64,000 nt of DNA from Paraplanobispora takensis (lineage in GTDB: Bacteria > Actinomycetota > Actinomycetes > Streptosporangiales > Streptosporangiaceae), in NCBI RefSeq assembly GCF_016863195.1, contig NZ_BOOK01000020.1, positions 1-64,000 on the forward strand. Reading direction: 5' to 3'. Below, piece by piece: positions 1 to 10,115 of this stretch; the stretch's first letter is position 1, and every line of letters begins with the position of its first letter. A program made the position numbers and the translations under genes. Under the pieces are notes generated by a model that searched no databases, was not told the DNA's origin, and saw only the letters and a list, made by a program, of their open reading frames with translations.

Positions 1-22
1 TGCCCTGACGAGGGGTTCCCGG

Positions 23-478
23 TCAGTCGCGGTCGTCGTAGCCGGGGTCCACGGACTCGGGGGACAGGCCGAGGAGGCCGGCCACCTGCTCCACCACGGT
101 GTCGTGCACCATCGCGCCGAGCTGGTCGCGGTCCTGGGCCCGGGCCTCCAGCGGGCGCCGGTAGACGATGACGATGGCGGGGCGGCCGGAGGCGGCGGGC
201 TCCACCCGGCCGAACGGGATCGGGTCACCGGTGATCGCTCCGGGGCCGTCGCCGAGATCGCCGGCCGGGGGCACCTCCTCGACCGCGAACTCCACCGACG
301 CCAGCTGCCGGCCCCAGCGGGGCCTGAGCCGGTCCACGGCGTCCAGGACGAGGTCGTCGAAGCGCTCGCTGCGGGACTTGGCGATCGGGATGTGGGAGGG
401 CGCCAGAGGGCCGCGCATGCCCCGACCGTGACGGTCGCGCCTGCGGGGGGAGCGGGGTCTTCCGGGTGCCGAACTCAC
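23..478 (-). CDS. Zincin-like metallopeptidase-family protein (Rv3259 type)
   Basis: A 151-residue protein with a basic Arg-rich first 30 residues and an acidic body. It matches the small actinobacterial 'metallopeptidase family' proteins encoded beside DUF3499 and manB. The helix where the zinc motif should lie (about residues 123-138, MVHDTVVEQVAGLLG) keeps one His and one Glu but has no HExxH, so I would not claim catalysis. No signal peptide or membrane segment is visible. The start is a GTG preceded by TAAGCT at a 6-bp spacing and by no Shine-Dalgarno, which suggests a leaderless message. It is divergent from the DUF3499 gene, as in the mycobacterial Rv3259/Rv3258 arrangement. The family call is good; the function is unknown. 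Confidence 0.75.
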   Translation of the reverse strand: MSSAPGRPRSPRRRDRHGRGMRGPLAPSHIPIAKSRSERFDDLVLDAVDRLRPRWGRQLASVEFAVEEVPPAGDLGDGPGAITGDPIPFGRVEPAASGRPAIVIVYRRPLEARAQDRDQLGAMVHDTVVEQVAGLLGLSPESVDPGYDDRD

Positions 479-484
479 GGCCCA

Positions 485-490
485 AGCTTA
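485..490 (-). promoter_or_regulatory. -10 element of a predicted leaderless promoter
   Basis: TAAGCT read on the minus strand, with 6 bp between it and the GTG start at 478. A transcript beginning about 7 nt after the -10 would start at the initiation codon. No clear -35 element is visible. Inference from spacing only. Confidence 0.4.
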
Positions 491-518
491 GACATGCTCA
501 CCGGCGAAACGTGAAGGA

Positions 519-531
519 TCACGACACGTGA
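519..531. promoter_or_regulatory. 13-bp inverted repeat in divergent promoter region
   Basis: TCACG-ACA-CGTGA is a perfect 5+3+5 inverted repeat in the 232-bp region between two divergent starts (478 and 711). It lies about 30 bp upstream of the minus-strand -10, where a transcription factor could act. No regulator is identified. Confidence 0.3.
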
Positions 532-697
532 CGGTGTGAGGGGTCTCGGCGCGGGTAGGGGGCCGGGGCTCCCGGGACGCACCGGATGAGGGCTCCGCGA
601 GCCGTACGAGGGGCGTGAGAGTCAGAAGAGGTGTCCGAATTGTGGCGACACGCTCGTTAAGAGCGCTCAGATAGTGGCGCCTCGGACGCTTACCGGA

Positions 698-703
698 TAC
701 GGT
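698..703 (+). promoter_or_regulatory. -10 element of a predicted leaderless promoter
   Basis: TACGGT followed by 7 bp and the GTG start at 711, with no Shine-Dalgarno between. It mirrors the arrangement at 478 on the other strand. Confidence 0.4.
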
Positions 704-710
704 CACCACC

Positions 711-1079
711 GTGAGCCCCGTCCGCCGCTGTTCCCGCACCGCGTGCAGTCAGCCTGCCGTTTTCACGCTCACGTACGTCTACGCCGATTCGACCGCTGTT
801 CTGGGACCCTTGGCGACGTACGCCGAGCCGCACTGCTACGACCTGTGCGCCGAGCACGCCGAGCGCCTGACCGCACCGCGCGGCTGGGAGGTCGTCCGCC
901 TCCCCACCGACGGCGTGTCGCCGAGCACGGACGACCTGGAGGCTCTCGCCAACGCCGTGCGCGAGGCGGCCCGGCCCACCCCGGCCGGCGGCGCCGAGCC
1001 GGTCGGCCAGGCGGTCGAGGTCGGCCGGCGCGGACACCTGCGTGTGCTGCGCTCGGCGCAGCCCCAGCGCGACCGCTGA
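711..1079 (+). CDS. DUF3499 family protein
   Basis: A 122-residue soluble protein. The N-terminus holds CSRTAC near residues 7-12, and a second Cys pair and a His-rich stretch follow (HCYDLCAEH, about residues 44-52). Together they look like a small zinc-binding module. The C-terminal 50 residues are charged and probably flexible. The family is restricted to actinobacteria and has no known function. The gene sits between the metallopeptidase-like gene and manB, its usual position. The manB promoter may start inside the 49-bp gap: TAGGCT lies at 1085-1090. Confidence 0.85.
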   Translation: MSPVRRCSRTACSQPAVFTLTYVYADSTAVLGPLATYAEPHCYDLCAEHAERLTAPRGWEVVRLPTDGVSPSTDDLEALANAVREAARPTPAGGAEPVGQAVEVGRRGHLRVLRSAQPQRDR

Positions 1080-1128
1080 CCCCCTAGGCTTGGGGTCCGG
1101 CAGAAACGACACAGGGGGCGGAGCTGGA

Positions 1129-2481
1129 GTGGGCGACCTCGCCAAGATCTTCAAGGCGTACGACGTTCGGGGCGTCGTACCGGGTGAACTCGACGAGGAG
1201 ACCGCCGAGGCCGTCGGCGCCGCCTTCGTGGAGGTGACCGGAGCGGACAGGCTCGTGACGGCCCACGACATGCGCACCTCCTCCGGGCCGCTGGCCGCCG
1301 CGTTCGCCCGGGGGGCCACCGCCCGGGGCGCCGACGTCGTGCACGCCGGTCTCGGCTCGACCGACCTGCTCTACTACGCCAGCGGCAGCCTCGGCCTGCC
1401 CGGCGTGATGTTCACCGCCAGCCACAACCCGGCCCGCTACAACGGCATGAAGATGTGCCGCGCGGGCGCCGTGCCGGTCGGCGGCGACACCGGGCTCACC
1501 GAGATCCGCGACCGGGCCGCGGCGATCCTGGCGGCGGGGGGCCCGGGAGAGGGCACCGGGGGCGTCACCGAGCGGAACCTGCTGCGGGGCTACGCCGACC
1601 ACCTGCGCACACTGGTCGACCTGTCCGGCATCCGGCCGCTGAAGGTCGTGGTGGACGCCGGCAACGGCATGGGGGGATACACCGTCCCGGCGGTCTTCGA
1701 GGGCCTGCCGATCGAGACGGTCCCGCTCTACTTCGAGCTGGACGGCACCTTCCCCAACCACGAGGCCAACCCGATCGAGCCGGAGAACCTGCGCGACCTG
1801 CAGAAGGCCGTGATCGACACCGGCGCCGACATCGGGCTCGCCTTCGACGGCGACGCCGACCGCTGCTGGGTCGTCGACGAGCGGGGCGAGTCGGTCTCCC
1901 CCTCGACGATCACCGCGCTGGTGGCCTCGCGCGAGCTGGTCAAGCACCCGGGGTCGGTGATCATCCACAACCTGATCACCTCCCGGGGCGTCCCCGAGAT
2001 CGTCGCGGAGCGCGGCGGCACGCCGGTCCGCACCCGGGTGGGCCACTCCTTCATCAAGGCCGAGATGGCCGCGACCGGGGCGGTCTTCGGCGGCGAGCAC
2101 TCCGCCCACTACTACTTCAGGGACTTCTGGTTCGCCGACTCCGGCATGCTGGCCGCCATGCACGTGCTGGCCGCGCTGGGCGAGCAGGACCTGCCGCTGT
2201 CGGACATCCTGGCCGACTACGCCCGCTACACCGCCTCCGGTGAGATCAACAGCACCGTCGCCGACCAGGCGGCCGCGACGGCCCGGGTCAGGGAGGTCTT
2301 CGCCGCCCGTGAGGGCGTCACCTTCGACGAACTGGACGGACTGACCGTGTCCGGTCCCGGATGGTGGTTCAATCTTCGTCCGTCCAACACCGAGCCGCTG
2401 CTCCGGCTGAACGCCGAGGCGGCCGACGAGATTCAGATGGCAGCGATCAGGGACGAAGTCCTGGCTGTCGTGAGGAGCTGA
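1129..2481 (+). CDS. manB: Phosphomannomutase/phosphoglucomutase
   Basis: A 450-residue alpha-D-phosphohexomutase interconverting mannose-6-P and mannose-1-P (and possibly glucose phosphates), the supply route to GDP-mannose and mannosylated envelope glycans. Visible motifs: the phosphoserine loop [11 protein letters not shown] (Ser98), the Mg2+ loop DGDADR (about 240-245), the sugar-binding GGEHS segment (about 321-325) and the phosphate-binding RPSNTEP loop near the C-terminus. The GTG at 1129 is chosen because a purine-rich GGGGGCGGAG precedes it and the protein then begins at the family's normal [14 protein letters not shown]. The Trm112-like gene follows 4 bp after the stop and the isomerase gene overlaps that, giving one operon. 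Confidence 0.93.
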   Translation: MGDLAKIFKAYDVRGVVPGELDEETAEAVGAAFVEVTGADRLVTAHDMRTSSGPLAAAFARGATARGADVVHAGLGSTDLLYYASGSLGLPGVMFTASHNPARYNGMKMCRAGAVPVGGDTGLTEIRDRAAAILAAGGPGEGTGGVTERNLLRGYADHLRTLVDLSGIRPLKVVVDAGNGMGGYTVPAVFEGLPIETVPLYFELDGTFPNHEANPIEPENLRDLQKAVIDTGADIGLAFDGDADRCWVVDERGESVSPSTITALVASRELVKHPGSVIIHNLITSRGVPEIVAERGGTPVRTRVGHSFIKAEMAATGAVFGGEHSAHYYFRDFWFADSGMLAAMHVLAALGEQDLPLSDILADYARYTASGEINSTVADQAAATARVREVFAAREGVTFDELDGLTVSGPGWWFNLRPSNTEPLLRLNAEAADEIQMAAIRDEVLAVVRS

Positions 2482-2485
2482 CCGC

Positions 2486-2659
2486 GTGAAGATCGACGAC
2501 TGGCTGCTGGAGATCCTGGCCTGTCCGAACTGCAAGTCCCCGCTGCGCGCCGAGCCGGAGGCGGACGAGCTGTCGTGCACCTCCGAGGCCTGCGGGCTGG
2601 TCTATCCCGTCCGCGACGACATCCCGGTGCTGCTGGTGGACGAGGCACGCAAGCCGTGA
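2486..2659 (+). CDS. Trm112-like zinc-binding protein
   Basis: A 57-residue protein starting [17 protein letters not shown]. It has a CxxC pair (Cys13, Cys16), a second pair (Cys31, Cys36) and the family ending of a hydrophobic strand, [11 protein letters not shown]. These match the Trm112p/UPF0434 fold, a small zinc-ribbon-like partner of methyltransferases in eukaryotes. In actinobacteria it usually sits between manB and the SIS isomerase, as here. The start GTG is 4 bp after the manB stop. The stop overlaps the next GTG (GTGA), so translation is probably coupled. Confidence 0.88.
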   Translation: MKIDDWLLEILACPNCKSPLRAEPEADELSCTSEACGLVYPVRDDIPVLLVDEARKP

Positions 2660-3762
2660 GCTGGGAGGCGGGCCGGCTCGACGACGCCCGGCTGCTGGAC
2701 GAGGGCGACCCGGAGGGCATGCTGCGCGCGGTGGCCGCCTCGGCCGCGCAGGTGCGCACCTCCTACCGGGCCGCCCGCGAGGCGGGCGTGCCGTCCTTGG
2801 CCGGGGACGGCCGTCCCCGGGCCATCGTGGTGGTGGGCATGGGCGGCTCCGCCATCGCCGGGGACGTCCTCGAAGCGGTGTGCGGCAACGGCGTCCCGCT
2901 GCCGATCGTGACCGTGCGGTCCTACCGGTTGCCGGGCTGGGTGGGGGCGACGGACCTGGTCGTCGCGGTGTCGCACTCGGGCGCCAGCGAGGAGACGCTC
3001 GCCATGGCGACCGAGGCGGTGCGCCGCGGCTGCCGCCTGCTCGCCGTGGGCGGCGCCGGCTCCCCGCTGGAGGCGATCGCCCGGCAGGCGGGCGCCCCGT
3101 TCGTCCCCGTCGTCTCGCAGGGCCAGCCGCGCGCCGGGCTCTGGGCGCTCTCGATCCCGCTGGTCGTCGCCGCGTCCGCGCTGGGCCTGGTCCGGGTGGA
3201 GGAGGAGGTGTTCGAGTCGGTGGCCGGCCGGCTGGAGGAGATCGCGCACCGCTGCCGCCCGTCGAGCGAGTCGTTCATCAACCCCGGCAAGTCGCTGGCC
3301 ATGGAACTGGCCGAGAGCGTGCCGATGATCTGGGGAGCGTCGGGGCCGGCCGCGGTGGCGGCCCACCGGTGGGCCTGCCAGCTCAACGAGAACGCCAAGT
3401 ATCCGGCGATCTGGGGCGAGATCCCGGAGGTCGGCCACAACCAGGTGGTCACCTTCGACGGCCCGCTGGCCGAACGCGACATCTTCGCCGACGAGGCCGG
3501 TCGCACGCTGCGGCTGGTCATGCTGCGCGATGTGGACGAGCACCCGCAGGAGGCCCGGCGGCGCGAGGTGTCGGTACGGCTGGCGCAGGATCGCGGCGTC
3601 CCGGTCACCGAGGTCCTCGCCGAGGGGCTGCACCCGCTGGAACGGCTGGCGACGCTGATCGGGCTGGGAGATTACGCGAGTACGTACCTCGCTCTGGGGT
3701 ACGGCATCGATCCGACCCCGGTGTCGGCGATCAACGAACTCAAGGCGAGAATTTCCCAATAG
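2656..3762 (+). CDS. SIS-domain phosphosugar isomerase (bifunctional PGI/PMI family)
   Basis: A 368-residue protein with two sugar-isomerase (SIS) subdomains. The first contains [14 protein letters not shown] (about residues 56-69) and the phosphate-binding SHSGASEET loop. The second carries [17 protein letters not shown] and the EVGHNQ segment typical of the bifunctional phosphoglucose/phosphomannose isomerase C-terminal family. The likely role is fructose-6-P to mannose-6-P (or glucose-6-P) isomerisation feeding the ManB reaction. Mycobacterial Rv3256c occupies the same place beside manB. The start GTG overlaps the preceding stop by 4 bp. Substrate preference cannot be read from the sequence. 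Confidence 0.85.
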   Translation: MSWEAGRLDDARLLDEGDPEGMLRAVAASAAQVRTSYRAAREAGVPSLAGDGRPRAIVVVGMGGSAIAGDVLEAVCGNGVPLPIVTVRSYRLPGWVGATDLVVAVSHSGASEETLAMATEAVRRGCRLLAVGGAGSPLEAIARQAGAPFVPVVSQGQPRAGLWALSIPLVVAASALGLVRVEEEVFESVAGRLEEIAHRCRPSSESFINPGKSLAMELAESVPMIWGASGPAAVAAHRWACQLNENAKYPAIWGEIPEVGHNQVVTFDGPLAERDIFADEAGRTLRLVMLRDVDEHPQEARRREVSVRLAQDRGVPVTEVLAEGLHPLERLATLIGLGDYASTYLALGYGIDPTPVSAINELKARISQ

Positions 3763-3804
3763 GATCCTGTCGCGACTTTTCTGGATTAATGAGTGGAGGC
3801 TGCC

Positions 3805-4746
3805 GTGAGCGCGGGCGGCGGTACAAAGGCGATCATTGCGGCACTTGCCGCCAACCTGTCCATTGCGGCGGCGAAGTTCGTCGCGTTCGCTTTCACCGGC
3901 TCGTCGGCGATGCTCGCCGAGGGCATCCACTCGGTGGCCGACTCGGGAAACCAGGCGCTGCTGCTGATCGGCGGCAAGCGGGCGGCCCGGGAGCGCACCC
4001 CCGAGCACCCCTTCGGCTACGGCCGCGAGCGCTACTTCTACGCCTTCGTCGTGGCGGTGGTGCTGTTCACGATCGGTGCGGCGTTCTCCATCTACGAGGG
4101 CATCCACAAGCTCAGCAGTGAAGAGCCGCTGGAGGACCCGCAGTGGGCGTTCGGCGTGCTGATCTTCGCGATCATCGCCGAGGCCTTCTCCTTCCGTACC
4201 GCGATCAAGGAGTCGAACGCGGTCCGCGGCAACCAGTCCTGGGTGGCCTTCATCCGCCGCTCGAAGTCCCCCGAGCTGCCGGTCATCGTCCTGGAGGACC
4301 TCGGCGCCCTCCTGGGCCTGGTCTTCGCGCTGTTCGGCGTGACCATGGCCGTGGTCACCGGCGACCCGGTCTGGGACGCCATCGGCACCCTGATGATCGG
4401 CGCCCTGCTCGGCGTCATCGCGATCATCCTGGCGATCGAGACCAAGTCGCTGCTCATCGGCGAGAGCGCCGGGCCCGAGGTCGAGAAGAAGATCTGCGAC
4501 GCCCTGCAGAGCGCTCCCGAGATCACCCGGATCATCCACATGCGCACGCTGCACCTGGGCCCGGAGGAGATCCTGGTCGCCGCCAAGATCGCGGTGGAGC
4601 ACAACGACACGGCCGCCGACGTGGCCCGCGGCATCGACGAGGCCGAGCGCCGCGTCCGCGAGGCGGTCCCGGACGCCCGGGTCATCTATCTGGAGCCCGA
4701 CCTCTACCGTCAGGAGCGCGCCGCCGCCCCCAGCGGCTCCGCCTGA
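3805..4746 (+). CDS. Cation diffusion facilitator transporter
   Basis: A 313-residue inner-membrane protein of the CDF family, exporting divalent metal (Zn2+, Co2+, Fe2+ or Mn2+) by proton antiport. Transmembrane segment 2 carries the family motif EGIHSVADSGNQ, with His and Asp four residues apart, followed by PFGYGRERYFYAF. Four more hydrophobic segments and a C-terminal cytoplasmic ZT-dimer domain (from about residue 225, including HMRTLHLGPEEILVAAKI) complete the layout. The second GTG at 3805 is preferred to 3793 because GGAGG lies 5 bp before it. A 42-bp gap separates it from the isomerase gene. The metal specificity is not evident. Confidence 0.88.
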   Translation: MSAGGGTKAIIAALAANLSIAAAKFVAFAFTGSSAMLAEGIHSVADSGNQALLLIGGKRAARERTPEHPFGYGRERYFYAFVVAVVLFTIGAAFSIYEGIHKLSSEEPLEDPQWAFGVLIFAIIAEAFSFRTAIKESNAVRGNQSWVAFIRRSKSPELPVIVLEDLGALLGLVFALFGVTMAVVTGDPVWDAIGTLMIGALLGVIAIILAIETKSLLIGESAGPEVEKKICDALQSAPEITRIIHMRTLHLGPEEILVAAKIAVEHNDTAADVARGIDEAERRVREAVPDARVIYLEPDLYRQERAAAPSGSA

Positions 4747-4764
4747 CCCCCGATCCACGACCGC

Positions 4765-4799
4765 ACGCCGTACCCCCGCAACTCCGGGAGGTACGGCGT
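4765..4799. terminator. Bidirectional hairpin terminator
   Basis: ACGCCGTACC and GGTACGGCGT form a perfect 10-bp stem around a 15-nt loop. It lies between two convergent genes (stops at 4746 and 4851). There is no T-tract, as is common in high-GC actinobacteria. Confidence 0.6.
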
Positions 4800-4814
4800 C
4801 CGCGTTCCGGCACT

Positions 4815-4849
4815 CCGGCGCGCCCGCCCGGGAGGCCCGGGCGCGCCGG
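4815..4849. terminator. Second GC-rich hairpin terminator
   Basis: CCGGCGCGCCCG and CGGGCGCGCCGG form a perfect 12-bp stem with an 11-nt loop. It ends 1 bp before the response-regulator stop codon (4851). With the hairpin at 4765 it forms a tandem terminator between convergent genes. Confidence 0.55.
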
Positions 4850-4850
4850 T

Positions 4851-5552
4851 TCAGGGGCGCGGCACGACGAGACCGGTCTCGTAGGCGTGGATCACCGCCT
4901 GGGTGCGGTCGCGCAGGCCCAGCTTGGCCAGGATCCGGGCGACGTGGGTCTTCACGGTGTGCTCGGTGACCACGAGCGCGGCGGCTATCTCGCCGTTGGA
5001 CAGGCCCTGGGCGATCAGGCGGAGCACCTCGGTCTCCCGGGGGGTCAGCGGGCCGTCGTCCTGCCGGGGCCGCCGCTGCCGGGCGAACTCGGCGATCAGC
5101 CGCCGGGTGATCCTCGGGGCGAGCAGCGCCTCGCCCCGGGCCACCGTACGCACCGCCTCGGCCAGCTCGTTCGCCCGGACGTCCTTGAGCAGGAACCCGC
5201 TCGCCCCCGCGGTGAGCGCGTCGTACACGTAGTCGTCCAGGTCGAACGTGGTGATCATGATCACCTTGGTCGTCTCGGTCTCCAGGATCCGGCGGGCCGC
5301 CTCGATCCCGTTCATCTCCGGCATCCGGATGTCCAGCAGGGCGACGTCCGGACGGGTGTCCCGGGCCAGCAGCACGGCCTGCGCGCCGTCCGGGGCGGTG
5401 CCGACCACGGTGAGGTCGGGCTGGGCGTCGAGCACCGCCGCGAAGCCGCGCAGCACGATCGGCTGGTCGTCGGCGACGAGCACGCGGACCGGCCCGTCCG
5501 GAGTCCCGGGGCCCGCGGCGGGCGGCCCGGGGGAAGGGTCCGCGGCGGTCAT
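4851..5552 (-). CDS. LuxR/NarL-type response regulator
   Basis: A 233-residue two-component regulator. After about 20 Pro/Gly-rich residues the receiver domain begins (VRVLVADDQ). The phosphoacceptor is Asp74 in LLDIRMPE and the conserved Lys is in FLLKDV. The C-terminal LuxR helix-turn-helix is LTPRETEVLRLIAQGLSNGEIAAAL followed by TVKTHVARILAKLGLRDRTQAV (motif split here for length). Its ATG overlaps the stop of the upstream histidine kinase gene by 4 bp, so it is the cognate partner of that DesK-like kinase. The target genes and stimulus are unknown. Confidence 0.92.
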   Translation of the reverse strand: MTAADPSPGPPAAGPGTPDGPVRVLVADDQPIVLRGFAAVLDAQPDLTVVGTAPDGAQAVLLARDTRPDVALLDIRMPEMNGIEAARRILETETTKVIMITTFDLDDYVYDALTAGASGFLLKDVRANELAEAVRTVARGEALLAPRITRRLIAEFARQRRPRQDDGPLTPRETEVLRLIAQGLSNGEIAAALVVTEHTVKTHVARILAKLGLRDRTQAVIHAYETGLVVPRP

Positions 5553-6718
5553 TCCGTCGGCAGTCCCGTCTGGATCAGGAAACCGCCGCCGGGGCCCGGT
5601 CCGGCGGTGAACCAGCCGCCGAGGGCGAGCGCCCGCTCGCGCATCCCGACCAGCCCGTGCCCGCCGGAGGCCTCTGCGGAGGGGCCGGGGCCGTTGTCGG
5701 CGATGCGCAGGACCAGCATGCCGGGGCGGTGGGCCACCTCGATGGAGACCCGGGCCCCCGGGGCGTGGACGCGGACGTTGGTCAGCGCCTCCTGGACGAT
5801 CCGGTAGGCCGAGACGTCCACGGCCTGCGGCAGCCGGACCGGCTCGCCCACCACGTCCAGGTCGACCTCGCCGTCGTGCTGCCCGATCAGCTCGGGAAGC
5901 CGCGCCAGCCCCGGTTGCGGCGCGGTCTCCGGAGCGTCCGGGATGTCGGCGCGGAGCACGCCGAGCAGGCGGCGCATCTCGGTGAGGGTGGTCCTGGCGC
6001 TCGTCGCGATGTCGGCGAACTCCTGTTTCGCCCGATCGCTGAGCTCGGGGATCGTGTAGGGCGCGGTCTCGGCCTGTACGGCGACCATCGAGATCGAGTG
6101 GGCCACGATGTCGTGCATCTCCCGGGCGATCCTGGCCCGCTCGGCCATCGCCGCCTGCTCCCGCAGGGCCTCCAGGTTGTCGGCGCGCACCTCCTCGATC
6201 TCCGTACGGCTCCGCCGTACGTCCGCCAGCAGGGCCGTCGCCACGAGCACGCCCAGCAGGGCGACGGCCAGGGTGCCCGCGCTGCGCAGATAGGAGAGCG
6301 ACCAGAAGTAGGCGGCGGCCGCGACGGCCGCGAGCAGGAGCACGCCGACGCCCGCCGTCAGGGCCCACGCCGCCCCGCGGCCGAGATGGCGCAGGATCGT
6401 GTAGAAGGAGATCAGGCCCGAGATGACGACGGCGACGGGGGGATCGCCCACGTACACCTCCGCCAGCACCAGCCCGACGGCCCCCAGGAAGGTCAGCGTG
6501 ACGGCCAGCCACGGCTGGGAGCGGCGGATCGCCAGCGGGGCGGTGGCCAGGAGCGCGGCGGCCATGGCGGGGAGCGAGCGGTTCTCCGTGGAGACCTGGA
6601 TGAGCGCGGTGACCGCGAGGACGGCGGCGACGGCGAGGTCGGCGAGCGGTGAGGAGATGACGCGCCCGATATCGAAGTCGACCGGCCGTCCCCCGGCCAG
6701 GTTCGGCTTGGAGTTCAT
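5549..6718 (-). CDS. DesK-type sensor histidine kinase
   Basis: A 389-residue membrane histidine kinase. Residues 1-150 hold four to five hydrophobic segments with no extracytoplasmic domain of size, so it probably senses within the membrane. A coiled region and the HisKA_3 dimerisation domain follow, with the phosphoacceptor in ARIAREMHDIVAHS. The HATPase_c domain has DNGPGP and GHGLVGMRERA. The ATG at 6718 is chosen over an in-frame ATG 39 bp upstream because GGGAGG precedes it at 8 bp. It is translationally coupled to the response regulator at 4851-5552. Confidence 0.9.
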   Translation of the reverse strand: MNSKPNLAGGRPVDFDIGRVISSPLADLAVAAVLAVTALIQVSTENRSLPAMAAALLATAPLAIRRSQPWLAVTLTFLGAVGLVLAEVYVGDPPVAVVISGLISFYTILRHLGRGAAWALTAGVGVLLLAAVAAAAYFWSLSYLRSAGTLAVALLGVLVATALLADVRRSRTEIEEVRADNLEALREQAAMAERARIAREMHDIVAHSISMVAVQAETAPYTIPELSDRAKQEFADIATSARTTLTEMRRLLGVLRADIPDAPETAPQPGLARLPELIGQHDGEVDLDVVGEPVRLPQAVDVSAYRIVQEALTNVRVHAPGARVSIEVAHRPGMLVLRIADNGPGPSAEASGGHGLVGMRERALALGGWFTAGPGPGGGFLIQTGLPTE

Positions 6719-6753
6719 GAGGGGATCCTCCCGGCCCCGGTGCGGGGCTGTCG

Positions 6754-7185
6754 TCACTCCTGGGAGCGATCTCGCAGGTGGCGGCCCGCCTGACCGGCGC
6801 GATGCGCGTGCCCTCCGCCGGCGGGCTCGCCGCGGCCCTCGCGCCCCGGCTCGCCGCGGCCCTGGAGCAGGCGCAGGGCCTTCTCCTTCTCGAAGTCCAG
6901 CGCCCGGCGCGGAGCCTGCAGGCGGCCGATCCGCAGCCCGAGGTCGCGTACGGCCTGCGCGACCGTGGGCTCGCTCAGCACCCGCAACGCGAAGGACAGC
7001 TCACCGGGGGAGATGTCGAAGCGCCGCTCCAACTCCACGCCCTGGGCCACGGCCGACAGCTCCTCGGGCCCGAACCGGCGGTGCGCCCCCTGCTCCCGGA
7101 CCGGCGGCAGCAGGCCCAGCGATTCCCGGTAACGGAGCATTCTGGGAGACATGCCCAGCCGTTTGGCGGCCTCGGTGATTCGCAT
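6754..7185 (-). CDS. MerR-family transcriptional regulator
   Basis: A 143-residue protein. Residues 1-70 are a typical MerR winged helix (MRITEAAKRLGMSPRMLRYRE, GAHRRFGPEELSAV). A helical segment follows that would form the dimer coiled coil. The last 35 residues are Gly/Arg/Glu-rich and look disordered. There is no Cys cluster for metal sensing. It reads away from ahcY across a 100-bp gap and is 35 bp from the histidine kinase start on the same strand. Regulation of ahcY is possible from position only; the effector is unknown. Confidence 0.85.
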   Translation of the reverse strand: MRITEAAKRLGMSPRMLRYRESLGLLPPVREQGAHRRFGPEELSAVAQGVELERRFDISPGELSFALRVLSEPTVAQAVRDLGLRIGRLQAPRRALDFEKEKALRLLQGRGEPGREGRGEPAGGGHAHRAGQAGRHLRDRSQE

Positions 7186-7244
7186 TCTGACAATCTTATG
7201 TCACTTTACCCCTCCACGCGGTGCGTCCGCCCTCCGGGCGCGTT

Positions 7245-7250
7245 TAGACT
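7245..7250 (+). promoter_or_regulatory. Candidate -10 element of ahcY
   Basis: TAGACT lies 35 bp before the ahcY ATG in the divergent MerR/ahcY gap, leaving a short leader that contains the ribosome binding site. No convincing -35 is seen. The leader is too short for an SAH riboswitch. Confidence 0.3.
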
Positions 7251-7285
7251 CACAGGCGTTGACTTTCCGGTAGAGGGGTAACCAC

Positions 7286-8713
<1,428 letters not shown>

Positions 8714-8760
8714 GTCACCGGGTCACCGCCGCCGGGCAACCGGGCAGGACCGTTCAGCCT

Positions 8761-8790
8761 GAAGGCCCCCGCGTGAGCGCGGGGGCCTTC
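8761..8790 (+). terminator. Rho-independent-like hairpin after ahcY
   Basis: GAAGGCCCCCGC, loop GTGAGC, GCGGGGGCCTTC: a perfect 12-bp stem with a 6-nt loop, 48 bp after the ahcY stop. There is no T-run. A GTG in the loop is in frame with the next gene, but it would be buried in the stem-loop, so a start further on is preferred. Confidence 0.65.
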
Positions 8791-8805
8791 GCGGATCAAG
8801 GGGAG

Positions 8806-10053
8806 ATGTTGGACAGCGCGCTGGTGGAGTCCGGGGAACGGCGGATCGGCTGGGCCGCGCGGGCGATGCCCGTGCTCACCGCGATCGGGGCCCGGTTCGC
8901 GGCCGAGCGGCCGCTGGAGGGGTTGCGCGTGGCCGCGTGCCTGCACGTCACCGCCGAGACCGCCGTGCTCATGGGCACGCTGAAGGCGGGCGGGGCCGAG
9001 ATCGCGCTGGCCGCCTCCAACCCGCTGTCCACCCAGGACGACGTGGCCGCCGCGCTGGCCGACTACGGGATCGCGGTCCACGCCCGGGCCGGCGTCGACC
9101 GGGACGCCTACTACCGGCACATCCACCAGGCGCTCGACATCGCCCCGGCCGTGGTCCTGGACGACGGCTGCGACCTGGTGAACATCCTGCACACCGAGCG
9201 GACCGAGCTGCTCGACGGGGTCCTCGGGGGCTGCGAGGAGACCACGACCGGCATCATCCGCCTGCGGCAGATGACCGCCGAGGAGGCCCTGCGCTTCCCG
9301 ATGGTCGCGGTCAACGACACCAGGACCAAGCGGATGTTCGACAACCGGTACGGCACCGGCCAGTCCACGGTCGACGGCATCATGCGCGCCACCAACACCC
9401 TGCTGGCGGGCAAGACGGTGGTGGTCGCGGGGTTCGGCTACTGCGGCAGGGGCGTTGCCGAGCGGGCCAGGGGCCTGGGCGCCCGGGTGGTGGTCACCGA
9501 GATCGACCCGGTCAAGGCGCTGGACGCCTCGCTGCAGGGCTACGACGTGCGGCCGATGGCCGGCGCGGCCCGGGAGGGGGACGTGTTCGTCACGGTCACC
9601 GGGAACCGCGACGTGATCAGGGGCGAGCACCTGGCCGTGATGAAGGACGGCGCGATCCTGGCCAACGCCGGCCACTTCGACGTCGAGATCGACGTGCGCG
9701 CCCTGGACGAGCTGGCGCAGGCGGTGCACCGCGGGGTCCGCCCGAACACCGACGAGTACGTCCTGGCCGACGGCCGCAGGATCCTGCTGCTGGCCGAGGG
9801 TCGTCTGGTCAACCTGACGGCCGCCGAGGGGCATCCGGCGGCGGTGATGGACATGTCCTTCTCCGCCCAGGCGCTCGCGGTGGCGTGGCTGGTCCGGGAA
9901 CGGCCGTCGGGACTGGAACCCGGGGTCTACGACGTCCCCGAGGAGGTGGACGTCGAGGTGGCCCGCCTGAAGCTGGCCGCGGCCGGGATCGAGGTGGACG
10001 ACCTGACCCCCGAGCAGGAACGCTATCTGCACTCCTGGCGGGCGGGCTCCTGA
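8806..10053 (+). CDS. Second SAH hydrolase, archaeal/Thermotoga-type short form
   Basis: A 415-residue paralogue of AhcY without the roughly 40-residue insert of the long form. The equivalent of the active-site Cys region reads MFDNRYGTGQSTVDG (Cys to Thr), as I recall for the archaeal and Thermotoga enzymes. The Rossmann loop GFGYCGRGVAE, the segment VTGNRDVI and NAGHFDVEID are intact. It ends at QERYLHSW and lacks the KPDHYRY tail. The reaction should still be SAH (or a related S-inosyl or S-ribosyl compound) hydrolysis. The ATG at 8806 is chosen because the in-frame GTG at 8773 lies in the terminator loop. It may be cotranscribed with ahcY by readthrough. Confidence 0.8.
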   Translation: MLDSALVESGERRIGWAARAMPVLTAIGARFAAERPLEGLRVAACLHVTAETAVLMGTLKAGGAEIALAASNPLSTQDDVAAALADYGIAVHARAGVDRDAYYRHIHQALDIAPAVVLDDGCDLVNILHTERTELLDGVLGGCEETTTGIIRLRQMTAEEALRFPMVAVNDTRTKRMFDNRYGTGQSTVDGIMRATNTLLAGKTVVVAGFGYCGRGVAERARGLGARVVVTEIDPVKALDASLQGYDVRPMAGAAREGDVFVTVTGNRDVIRGEHLAVMKDGAILANAGHFDVEIDVRALDELAQAVHRGVRPNTDEYVLADGRRILLLAEGRLVNLTAAEGHPAAVMDMSFSAQALAVAWLVRERPSGLEPGVYDVPEEVDVEVARLKLAAAGIEVDDLTPEQERYLHSWRAGS

Positions 10054-10115
10054 CACTGGCCCGTGGCCCGGAGGGCGTTCGGGCGTACGGCGGGCCGAGG
10101 GTCACGTCCGGCAGG

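Noticed and set aside
2602-4758. Long open frame on the minus strand opposite manB downstream genes
   Set aside because: It is antisense to three well-supported genes, has His/Asp/Arg/Gly-rich composition typical of the complement of high-GC codons, and shows no family motif.
7186-7285. SAH riboswitch in front of ahcY
   Set aside because: The whole divergent gap is 100 bp and the predicted leader about 30 nt. No riboswitch-like stems or conserved core are seen.
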